Source: Candidatus Moraniibacteriota bacterium (lineage in GTDB: Bacteria > Patescibacteriota > Minisyncoccia > Moranbacterales > DUUL01). From it: a stretch of 39,783 bases of DNA. The notes under the pieces were generated by a model. That model made no database searches, had not been told where the DNA came from, and saw nothing but the letters and a program-made list of their open reading frames with translations. The stretch's first letter is position 1; every line of letters starts with the position of its first letter. The translations under genes and the position numbers were made by a program. Shown one piece after another: positions 9,401-15,912 of this stretch. The DNA is taken from positions 1 to 39,783 of the forward strand of contig DUUL01000030.1 of NCBI GenBank assembly GCA_012841575.1. The letters are read 5' to 3'.

Positions 9401-9523
9401 AATCAGGTTTTAAAAGAGGTTACTGATTCAAAACTGAAAATCGCAACTGATTTTGTTATCAATAAAGACGAAACGGAGATAATATTCTCCGTTGAAAAAG
9501 AGCTTCTCAAGTTGACTTTCTAA
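6407..9523 (+). CDS. Membrane-anchored protein: degenerate PP2C-like domain, disordered linker, TM, propeller-like C-terminus
   Basis: A 1038-aa protein of unknown function. Residues 25-240 resemble a PP2C phosphatase fold: GHLNVALGA (122-130), then FTISGDAKIFLARNQ (138-152) and GDKIILLPAS (184-193), which corresponds to the GDxxLLxSDG strand. The metal-binding DGxGG and D-G aspartates are missing, so it is probably not an active phosphatase. Residues 245-720 are Ser/Glu/Lys-rich and probably disordered, with basic helical patches. One transmembrane segment lies near 725-745. The extracytoplasmic part (about 790-1038) is made of repeated beta-strand units and is likely a propeller. A signalling or scaffolding role across the membrane is only an inference. 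It has its own promoter; no clear terminator was seen after it. Confidence 0.75.
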   Translation: MSTSNNSPKSNTKIKPNSEQKLEAELFATVCADRKDEPFIGAFAHNEKNISKQKNGQLFGIVQVTDRSDNSSYLPNLLIQVIKKEFYRSRYRSLEENFEAALRKANIDLADLVEKEIAQWVGHLNVALGALKKDQFIFTISGDAKIFLARNQRLVDIGKDLNDEESLNPIKTFNNVSSGQLQAGDKIILLPASALKIISTENLRRHLRTLPSDEFDNLLKSTIEAEGSYESLAIVNLQDKTKEQPFLTEITNKPMGNYFGAQTEESVVALPEEELSARLSENPLIPSLEDKEPETSPSTEEKNNDLLTPTTALFSDQTAADQLSINKTTDLDSENTYVDQEETSFESDTSTAHEKEKFDTKEQLSPFEEQPEIFISEDDHFEITPPLEKRKKTKEKLGGFLKKASLLKSSLTGLQEKFIGKKITSEEEKKPDESPIISKEKGVDNTKASLKKKPLAKKEISTSSTSTNLEPKSTLDFLTALKAAQIKIKSGSSIVTTSAIAFSKKAIDQGKIIGGKTISHLDTSTKNLTAWSKKTISQTNKAVKNKELWRSEKKKKLLIQEVSRQEDVTEVVSSPENIEEVVLNNGTNLILESSQKLPKKEKPSHTKAVVSKPEPVLMDGLQRKPSPKKRSRKSKKITHLESPIPEEIDNFDEFFGELSAEIKAKEERMKKKFDSFWEDELENTNDFFKKEAEEELKLPKKSSSQEENSTIKSSQKSAAIKTLKYILPLLLIGAIAGGTIYFWPQFKKLNEKVSTKETSIKEEPVSVQPIEPSEVIENNLENDLGEISNALTIGQAKNSITALGLADEVAFAITDNGDSLIEFKNDQEVEVYPLSKTNSTTNDLVYLNSLKLIIILGEDNKAFQSFSPITKKTESQKITLPNNFKLAGVGSYLDYIYLLDKNTGQIYRYPRAEGGFGESKQWLKSPLLDKEIFDMAVDEKIRLILADGSIETFANGKSEDKTIIKDLSPNKIFTHNDLKYYYLLDKAQGKIAQLDKSNNQVLKEVTDSKLKIATDFVINKDETEIIFSVEKELLKLTF

Positions 9524-9570
9524 AAAAATACTCCTTACTAGTAATCACTAAGATTCGATAAGATTCGAGA

Positions 9571-9846
9571 TCATTCCTGACTTTTTCGCTGCAGTTTCTT
9601 GGCTAGATTACGAACACCTTGCTTGGCTTCAGGAGAAAGTTGTTTTCTATTTTCACTACTCAAAAAAGCACCTGCCTCTCCAATCAGGTTGTCAGCAAAA
9701 TCCTCTAGATTATTATTTTTTTGTTTTTTAACATCTACTTCCGGCTGCACAACAACCTCACCATTTTCACGTCGAATAGACTCTCCACTCTTTTTTCTTA
9801 TAATAGTAACCTTTTCTTTAGAAGATCCTGGTTTAAAGCTTTCCAT
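9571..9846 (-). CDS. Uncharacterised 91-aa protein, last gene of the por-rmuC unit
   Basis: A short hydrophilic protein I do not recognise. It has a charged N-terminus with a KVTIIRKKSGESI strand-like segment, then LEDFADNLIGEAGAFLSSEN and a basic C-terminal helix (NLAKKLQRK). It begins 18 bases after the rmuC stop and ends in TGA. The tight spacing and the A/T-rich leader typical of this window support it as a real gene. No function can be proposed. Confidence 0.6.
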   Translation of the reverse strand: MESFKPGSSKEKVTIIRKKSGESIRRENGEVVVQPEVDVKKQKNNNLEDFADNLIGEAGAFLSSENRKQLSPEAKQGVRNLAKKLQRKSQE

Positions 9847-9864
9847 TGATTAATTTTTTAAAAA

Positions 9865-11037
9865 TTAAATTTCTAATGCAGGGCGTTTCAATTCCTCTGT
9901 TTCTAGCTCTAATCCCTTCTCTGAGCCAGTTATCTTAATTACATCCTTATCTACTTTGCCCAATTCCTTGTGAGAATTATTGTAATGCCCTACTACAGTA
10001 GACAAGCTCTTACCCAATCTAGAATGATAGTCTTCGTATTTTTTTAAATGAACTCCTAATTGCTCTACTCTTTTTTGAATTTCCTTAGCAGATTCTTCAA
10101 TTTTCAGTGCTCGTAAGCCTTGTAGTACTGTTTGCAAATAAGCCAAAAAAGAAGTCGGGGAAACAATAATTACATGCTTATCTCGAAAAGCATATTCAAT
10201 TAAATCACGTGAAGAAACACCAGAAGAAACAGTTGAGGAGAGCAAGTCATAATAGAGCGACTCAGAAGGAATAAACATGAAAGCAAAGTCGACTGTATTT
10301 TCTTTGGGACGGACATATTTAGCTGTTTCGTCGATTCGATTTTTTAAGTCTAATTTGAGTTTTTTTTGCAATTCTTTTCTTAAGTCTCCATCATTACAAT
10401 TCAAAATCTTTTCATAGGTTTCCAATGAGAACTTGGAGTCAATTGGTATAATTTTTTTGTCGACAAATACTACTGCATCAACCGCCTCACCATTTTTAAA
10501 CCGATACTGCATTTGGTAGCTATTCGGCGGCAAAACATTTTTCAAGGATTCCTCTAGATAGTATTCTCCCAACACTCCTCGTTGTTTTGGGTTTTTCAAA
10601 ATATCCTGCAAACTTTTTAGTTGTTCGGAAAAACCAACTACTTGCCGATTAGTCTCCTCCAAGCGAGTTATCTTTTCGGTTACCTCTTTAATCGACACTT
10701 GTGAATACTGACTCATTTCATTAAATTGCTTTGTCACATTATCCAACAACACCCGACTTTCCTTTGAAACATCACTCATAAAACGATTACTCTCTTGAAA
10801 CTGACCTTGAGTAATTTTGTTGGTTTCAGATAATTTGCTGTCAAGTATTTTTGAATTTTCAGACAACTTATACTCTAGAGTTTGAGACAAATGATTTAGT
10901 TGCTCCTGCAACAACAACACAGACCTATCATCTGTTTGTGTTTTTTCTAATTGTGTAATTTTCTGATTAATTAGAGCGTAAATAACAATCACTCCAATAA
11001 TAATTACTCCAATAATAATTATTACTTCTAAACTCAT
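9865..11037 (-). CDS. rmuC: DNA recombination protein RmuC
   Basis: RmuC limits DNA inversions and is linked to a restriction-endonuclease-like fold. The 390-aa protein has an N-terminal membrane segment (about 3-21), a long coiled coil (about 25-145) and the conserved RmuC core beginning with NPKQRGVLGEYYLEESLKNV. The family signatures are all present: DAVVFVDKKIIPIDSKFSLE, FMFIPSESLYYDLL and the VSPTSFLAYLQTV helix. Length is normal for the short members of the family. It sits 22 bases after porB in the same direction, so it is probably cotranscribed with the ferredoxin oxidoreductase genes, although no functional link is known. Confidence 0.93.
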   Translation of the reverse strand: MSLEVIIIIGVIIIGVIVIYALINQKITQLEKTQTDDRSVLLLQEQLNHLSQTLEYKLSENSKILDSKLSETNKITQGQFQESNRFMSDVSKESRVLLDNVTKQFNEMSQYSQVSIKEVTEKITRLEETNRQVVGFSEQLKSLQDILKNPKQRGVLGEYYLEESLKNVLPPNSYQMQYRFKNGEAVDAVVFVDKKIIPIDSKFSLETYEKILNCNDGDLRKELQKKLKLDLKNRIDETAKYVRPKENTVDFAFMFIPSESLYYDLLSSTVSSGVSSRDLIEYAFRDKHVIIVSPTSFLAYLQTVLQGLRALKIEESAKEIQKRVEQLGVHLKKYEDYHSRLGKSLSTVVGHYNNSHKELGKVDKDVIKITGSEKGLELETEELKRPALEI

Positions 11038-11059
11038 GATCTTTTTAATTTTTATTAAA

Positions 11060-11971
11060 TTAACCTTGTGCTAAGCGACTCAAACGATCCCATTCTGCGT
11101 CAGTTTCTTGTTGAATTTTAGCAATTATATCAGTACCATCTGGCCTTTTAAAAATATGCTTAAATCGACCTTGTGTCTGCAAAAATTCCTCCACAGAGAC
11201 TTTTTGCTTGGGATTATAGCTTATTTTATACTGACTATTTTCTACTTCATATAGTGGCCAAAAATTAGTCTCTGTTGCAAGCTTAGCAACGTCAATTGTT
11301 ACACTAGTGGAAATTTTCCAAACCAGTACACAAGGAGAGAAGACTAGTAAAAATTTTGGACCTTTGATGGAAAAAGCTTTTTTAACCTTTGCCTCAAAGT
11401 CATTTAAAAAGCCTATATTAGCTGTTGCTGCATAGGGAATTTTATGCCCCACTACAATATCCATAATATTCTTCCGCCCAGCTATTTTCCCAATAGATTT
11501 TTTCCCAGCTGGTGTTGTTTCTGTCGTGCTAGCATAAGGGGTGCCTCCACTGCGCTGTCCACCTGTATTCATATAGGCACCGTTATCATAGCAAACAAAC
11601 AAGAAATCATGTCCTCGCTCTAAAGCACCGCTCAATGCCTGCAGTCCAATATCATAAGTTCCACCATCACCAGCAAAAGCCACAATCTTCAAATTATCTT
11701 CACTAATCTTACCTTTTTTTAAAAGTGCTTTTTTAGCAGTTTCAATCCCAGAGACAGTAGCGCCCGCATTAGCAAAGGCACTGTGAATATAAGGAACTTT
11801 CCAGGAGGTATTTGGATAAACAGTTGTTGTTACTTCCATGCAACCAGTGGCATTTGTTACCACAACTGGATCCTCAGTTGCGTTCAAAACTGTTCGCGTC
11901 ACAATTCCGATCGGACAACCAGCGCAAGTAGTAGTTGGTGTAAATTTTTGTTCTTCAAAATGATTTTGCAT
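11060..11971 (-). CDS. porB: Pyruvate/2-oxoacid:ferredoxin oxidoreductase, beta subunit (TPP-binding)
   Basis: Catalytic subunit that binds thiamine diphosphate and one 4Fe-4S cluster. It takes part in CoA-dependent oxidative decarboxylation of pyruvate or a related 2-oxoacid, with electrons going to ferredoxin. The 303-aa length is normal. Cluster cysteines fit C16, C19, C44 and C214 (CAGCP at 16-20). The TPP motif is GDGGTYDIG (101-109) with DNGAYMNTG (129-137). It is the last of the four por genes, 21 bases after porA. Pyruvate is the likeliest substrate from the overall likeness, but substrate choice among 2-oxoacids cannot be proved from sequence. Confidence 0.93.
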   Translation of the reverse strand: MQNHFEEQKFTPTTTCAGCPIGIVTRTVLNATEDPVVVTNATGCMEVTTTVYPNTSWKVPYIHSAFANAGATVSGIETAKKALLKKGKISEDNLKIVAFAGDGGTYDIGLQALSGALERGHDFLFVCYDNGAYMNTGGQRSGGTPYASTTETTPAGKKSIGKIAGRKNIMDIVVGHKIPYAATANIGFLNDFEAKVKKAFSIKGPKFLLVFSPCVLVWKISTSVTIDVAKLATETNFWPLYEVENSQYKISYNPKQKVSVEEFLQTQGRFKHIFKRPDGTDIIAKIQQETDAEWDRLSRLAQG

Positions 11972-11992
11972 ATAATTATTTGCACTTAGTTT

Positions 11993-13117
11993 TTAAATCA
12001 AAAAGCTTCTTACTTCTCCTGTAAAAATTTTTTCAACCTCCTCTTCACTAATTTCTCGTCCACCTAAACCATACACCACTGAATTAATCGGTCTTTTTAG
12101 AGCAATCTCAACATTTCCAGCTAGAACTTGACTCGTTCCAAAAGATAAATTTTTGTCCAAAACAAACACCTGTTCAACATCTTTCAACGCCTGATAAACT
12201 GCTTCAACTGGCCAGGGGCGAAAAAGACGAATTTTTAACAAACCAACTTTCTGACCTCTTCCTCTCAATTTATCTACCGTTGCTTTAATCGTACCACAGG
12301 TTGATCCCATTGCTACAATTACTTTCTCTGCATCATCTAGCTGGTAAGACTCCACTAAATCATATTTTCTACCCGAAATCTTTTCGAAATCACTTACTAT
12401 CTCCAAAAACTTACTTTCTGCTTCTTGCATCGCATCATAAACCTGCTTGCGAAAATTAAAATAACTCTCTGGCAATGCAATTGCTCCAAAAGTTTTTGGC
12501 TCATTAAAGTCAAACAAAGTTTGTGTTGGCTGATACTCACCAACAAATTCCTTAACTGCTTGATCAGTCATAATTTCTACATTTTCCACACTGTGCGAAG
12601 TAATAAATCCGTCCATATTAGGTGCAACTGGAAGTAAAGCTTTTTCTGCTAATTTGGTTCCAATAATCAAATTGTCATAGGCTTCCTGCACGCTTTCTGC
12701 AAATAGTTGAATCCAACCAAAATCACGCATTGCCATTGCGTCAGAATGATCGCCGTGAATATTAAGTGGACCAGAAATTGCACGAGTGGAAACTGCCATT
12801 ACAATCGGTAAGCGCATTGCACTAGCAATTGGCAACATTTCCATCATATACATAATCCCTTGACTAGAGGAAGCCGTCATCGAGCGAGCTCCGGCTGCAG
12901 CCGATCCAATACAGGCACTCATTGCACTGTGCTCTGATTCTACTGGAATGATTTCCGTATATGCATTACCATCAGCCACTTCCTGCGCAAAATATTCCAC
13001 AATCGGCGTTTGCGGAGTAATTGGATACACTGCCATAACATCTGGATTGATTTGTCGAATCGCCTCACCCACCGCAAATCCTCCAGTAATTGCTTTTTTA
13101 ATTTGTTTATTTTTCAT
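11993..13117 (-). CDS. porA: Pyruvate/2-oxoacid:ferredoxin oxidoreductase, alpha subunit
   Basis: A 374-aa alpha subunit that with PorB forms the TPP site. It opens with KAITGGFAVGEAIR and MAVYPITPQTPIVEYFA, followed by the ESEHSAMSACIGSAAAGAR segment, the hallmark of the POR alpha pyrimidine-binding domain. The C-terminal domain has the conserved VIVAMGSTCGT and LLKIRLFRPWP stretches of domain II. It lies between porD and porB with 27- and 21-base gaps, consistent with one transcript. Confidence 0.94.
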   Translation of the reverse strand: MKNKQIKKAITGGFAVGEAIRQINPDVMAVYPITPQTPIVEYFAQEVADGNAYTEIIPVESEHSAMSACIGSAAAGARSMTASSSQGIMYMMEMLPIASAMRLPIVMAVSTRAISGPLNIHGDHSDAMAMRDFGWIQLFAESVQEAYDNLIIGTKLAEKALLPVAPNMDGFITSHSVENVEIMTDQAVKEFVGEYQPTQTLFDFNEPKTFGAIALPESYFNFRKQVYDAMQEAESKFLEIVSDFEKISGRKYDLVESYQLDDAEKVIVAMGSTCGTIKATVDKLRGRGQKVGLLKIRLFRPWPVEAVYQALKDVEQVFVLDKNLSFGTSQVLAGNVEIALKRPINSVVYGLGGREISEEEVEKIFTGEVRSFLI

Positions 13118-13144
13118 GATAATATCGTTCTAAAAAATTTATCT

Positions 13145-13453
13145 TTATTTTTTCCGCATCTGAATCGCTTTTGTTGGACAAACTGTCGGACAGATTCCAC
13201 AGCCCTTACACCATTCTAAATCTGCCACTGCTTTTTTCCCTTTAGGAGTTTTAATTAATTTAATTGCTCCTTCTGGACAATGTTTGACACAAATCCCACA
13301 ACCAATACACTTATCATGATCATAGACTGGAAACTCCGTTTTCCATTCACCTACTTTTGGATAGAACTCAATTTCATTTTTGATTACCGCGCCCAACTCA
13401 AGATCATCATTTCCTTTTTCATCTAAATTATTATTCTCTTGATTATTTTTCAT
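13145..13453 (-). CDS. porD: Pyruvate/2-oxoacid:ferredoxin oxidoreductase, delta (2x4Fe-4S ferredoxin) subunit
   Basis: A 102-aa ferredoxin-type subunit carrying two complete CxxCxxCxxxCP motifs: C49, C52, C55, C59 and C82, C85, C88, C92. The N-terminal 45 residues contain an acidic, Asn-rich extension and the EFYPKVGEWKTEFPV strand typical of PorD. It passes electrons from the catalytic core to external ferredoxin. Gene order porG-porD-porA-porB matches four-subunit enzymes of archaea and anaerobic bacteria. Confidence 0.93.
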   Translation of the reverse strand: MKNNQENNNLDEKGNDDLELGAVIKNEIEFYPKVGEWKTEFPVYDHDKCIGCGICVKHCPEGAIKLIKTPKGKKAVADLEWCKGCGICPTVCPTKAIQMRKK

Positions 13454-13484
13454 TTAATTTAAAAGGTTATTTAAAAAAATAAAG

Positions 13485-14063
13485 TTACACCTCTTCACTC
13501 AATGCACTCTGTCGAATAGCTTCAATATTTTTTTCAGTCTTATCCTCTCCTATTTTAGGTAAATATTTACTTCTAAAGACAGTCATAATATCCTCCGCGT
13601 CCACAATCTTAGTTGTCTGAGCAAATTTTCCCAAAATAACCACATTTGGTCTTGACTCGCCAACAATCTTCTCCGCTAAACCAGTAGCATCAACCACAAT
13701 CACTTCTAATTTTCCTGAAAACTTGCTTTTTATTTCCTGCTTTGTTTTCTTGCTATTTACCACCATTACTCCCCTCTCTAAAAAATAATCTGATAAGTCG
13801 CTTTTCAATTTATCTGTCTCTAATAGCGTTTCATCCAGAACCAAGATACAATCTGCCTCTTGCACTGACTGATGTGTTTTTATTGGCTCCTCTGCAATTC
13901 GAACAAAAGCTCGAACCGGTGCCCCAGATCGCTCCGGACCAAATTCTGGGAAAGATTGAACGTATTTTTCTTTTAACGCAGCCGCCTGAGTAATTAATTC
14001 CGCTGTAGTTTTTCCTCCCTGACCACCCCGTCCATAAACAATAATTTCATAATTTTTTTTCAT
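13485..14063 (-). CDS. porG: Pyruvate/2-oxoacid:ferredoxin oxidoreductase, gamma subunit
   Basis: A 192-aa gamma subunit. Family hallmarks are the N-terminal IIVYGRGGQGGKTTAELI glycine-rich loop, SFPEFGPERSGAPVRAFVRI, and the VLDETLLE and VILGKFAQTTKIV segments. In POR this subunit contributes to CoA binding and to assembly of the four-subunit enzyme. It is the first gene of the por unit. The ATG at 14061-14063 has an A-rich leader without a Shine-Dalgarno sequence. A long-loop hairpin lies about 75-105 bases upstream. Confidence 0.93.
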   Translation of the reverse strand: MKKNYEIIVYGRGGQGGKTTAELITQAAALKEKYVQSFPEFGPERSGAPVRAFVRIAEEPIKTHQSVQEADCILVLDETLLETDKLKSDLSDYFLERGVMVVNSKKTKQEIKSKFSGKLEVIVVDATGLAEKIVGESRPNVVILGKFAQTTKIVDAEDIMTVFRSKYLPKIGEDKTEKNIEAIRQSALSEEV

Positions 14064-14136
14064 CTTTTTTTGTTTTATTTCTTAGGGAAAATAATCTTAC
14101 TTCGTTCTGAAAGTATTAATTGTGACTAAACTAGAA

Positions 14137-14167
14137 CCGAGTGTTGTTTAAACCTGAATACACTCGG
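14137..14167 (-). terminator. Inverted repeat between the dual-thioredoxin gene and porG
   Basis: Perfect 8-bp arms CCGAGTGT (14137-14144) and ACACTCGG (14160-14167) around a 15-nt loop that itself contains GTTTAAAC. It could terminate the gene ending at 14208, but the T run after it on the minus strand is poor. A regulatory site upstream of the por unit is equally possible. Confidence 0.4.
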
Positions 14168-14207
14168 CTCCTAATTAACCAAAATTAGCAAGAATTCTTA
14201 AAAATCA

Positions 14208-15338
14208 CTATTTTTCTAACTGCAGCTGGATCATTTCCTTAATTTTCTCCTTGGTTACGACCCCTCCAGCAAAATTATCACCAATGAAACTTGCAGGCGT
14301 ACCAGAAACTCCATACGCTCTTGCTTCTGTAACATCCTCTTGAATTTCTTTAAGATATTTATCGTCTTCCATGCACTGATCATATTTAGCAAGGTCTAAA
14401 CCAACCTGACGAGCATAGCTTTTAAAGGCTTCTTTTCCAGTGCTACTCTCCCAATCCTTCTGCTTCGCGTAAAGCACCTCACTTAAATTCCAAAACTTAT
14501 CTGACCCTTGCTCATTAGCACAACGTGCTGCTAAGGCAGCATTCATTGCTTGCGGATGAAAATCCAAAGGAAAATCCTTGTAAGTAAGTGCTACTTGATC
14601 TTTAAATTCTTTGGCAACAGCCACAATTTCTTCAAAGTACTTAGAACAAAACGGGCATTGGTAGTCAGAGTAGACAATTAGCTTGACTTCAGCCTCTCGA
14701 TTACCAATAACAGGATCGGTCTCTCTAATCTCCGGCATACTTAGATATTTCCCCACTGGGGCACCCATCCCGACTATATCTAAAACATACTTATCAGCTT
14801 GCTCCTGAAACAATATCTTCGCCTCTTCTTTGTAAAAGCTAGTTTGATCAATTTCCTTCGCAAAAACTAAACTCGGAACCACTGTCAAATTATGCTTTTT
14901 AATTAGCTGTTTTCCCTCCTGAGAATCAGCTGTGACTGTTTTCACTACCATTGTAGGTAAAAAGCGCTTAATCCACTTCGCCACTTCTGTCGCATCACAA
15001 TTCGGACACTCCTTTGCCTCCTCTTCGCTTACTGTTAGAGCAGTAACTTCAATCACTGGATCAGGATAGGCAACCCAAGTCTTGTTATTTTTCTCATCCT
15101 GAAAAACTTCCATATTCTTAAGAGCTTTTTGGGAATAACCTCGACCAGCAAAAAATTGTGCAATGTCAACAAAAAAACTACCCACAACAATCCCTCCCAA
15201 AAGAATAGTCAGTGCTAATAGATTTTTAAACCTTTCTTGTTGTTCTTTTTTTTCTTCTGATTCCTCAAAAGTTACCCTGCTTTCCTCTTGAGAATTCTCC
15301 CCCCAATCTTTTTCCTCTTTTTTTTCTTCCAACATCAC
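14208..15338 (-). CDS. Membrane-anchored protein with two thioredoxin folds (CPNC domain plus DsbA-like CPFC domain)
   Basis: Probable extracytoplasmic thiol-disulfide oxidoreductase of 376 aa. After a charged cytoplasmic head it has one transmembrane anchor (about 38-58). The first thioredoxin-like domain (about 92-190) has CPNC at 111-114 and a likely cis-proline in TVVPSLVF (P155). The second is a full DsbA/DSBA-oxidoreductase domain (about 195-376) with YSDYQCPFCSKYFE (CPFC at 228-231), an inserted helical part with extra cysteines C273 and C322, and the cis-proline motif VSGTPASFI (P348). Most family members have one domain, so this is a tandem redox protein. It could act as a self-coupled electron relay, which is inference. 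A second DsbA-like protein lies at 20803. Confidence 0.87.
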   Translation of the reverse strand: MMLEEKKEEKDWGENSQEESRVTFEESEEKKEQQERFKNLLALTILLGGIVVGSFFVDIAQFFAGRGYSQKALKNMEVFQDEKNNKTWVAYPDPVIEVTALTVSEEEAKECPNCDATEVAKWIKRFLPTMVVKTVTADSQEGKQLIKKHNLTVVPSLVFAKEIDQTSFYKEEAKILFQEQADKYVLDIVGMGAPVGKYLSMPEIRETDPVIGNREAEVKLIVYSDYQCPFCSKYFEEIVAVAKEFKDQVALTYKDFPLDFHPQAMNAALAARCANEQGSDKFWNLSEVLYAKQKDWESSTGKEAFKSYARQVGLDLAKYDQCMEDDKYLKEIQEDVTEARAYGVSGTPASFIGDNFAGGVVTKEKIKEMIQLQLEK

Positions 15339-15400
15339 TTTAAAAAATTAATTTTAATGAGTTAGCTTTTAAACCAACCCTCCCTCCTTTTTTAATAATA

Positions 15401-15670
15401 TTATTCAGCAATTTCCTCTAAAACAGCTTCTGAGTCAAGCATTTCCTCTGAAGCAAAAAAATCTAAATCACTCTTAAATTGAATTTCTTTGTAATCCTCG
15501 GCTCCAATTGTCCAACCAGCTTCAGCAGCATAATTTTTCGCTAAAATTCCTAAGCCAACTCCAATCAAAAAAATGACTACTCCGATTGCTAAGCTTTTAT
15601 TGCTGACCATTTTAGAAACTCCCTCCCTCTTAAAGTCATTGCCCTCCCCTCCTAAAAGATTATTTTCCAT
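15401..15670 (-). CDS. Small single-pass membrane protein, unknown
   Basis: An 89-aa protein with one hydrophobic segment (about 27-46, LAIGVVIFLIGVGLGILA) and an acidic extracytoplasmic tail. I recognise no family. An internal ATG at residue 21 (15608-15610) is preceded by GAGGGAGGGAG, one of the few purine-rich runs before a start in this window. The true protein may therefore be 69 aa. It lies 62 bases before the dual-thioredoxin gene and could be cotranscribed with it. Confidence 0.55.
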   Translation of the reverse strand: MENNLLGGEGNDFKREGVSKMVSNKSLAIGVVIFLIGVGLGILAKNYAAEAGWTIGAEDYKEIQFKSDLDFFASEEMLDSEAVLEEIAE

Positions 15671-15852
15671 ATTTCTACAATCTTTAAAAATTAACTAGAA
15701 ACTTAAGAGATTAAACTAGCCTTAACAAATCATTCGACTCTCCTTCAATACACTCTAACATACCCAAGCAGCACTGACAACCTTGACAAATCAAATTATT
15801 CTTACTTAAGTAAAAATTAAATTATATAGTTTTTGATTGTTAAAAATGGTAG

Positions 15853-15880
15853 TTGTAAAATATTTTTTTTCCGTTATACT
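15853..15880 (+). promoter_or_regulatory. Promoter for the PEGA-domain gene
   Basis: TTGTAA (15853-15858), 16-bp spacer, TATACT (15875-15880), 32 bases before the ATG at 15913. Confidence 0.6.
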
Positions 15881-15912
15881 TCTATCAAAGTCAATTTAAT
15901 CTTCAATTAGTC

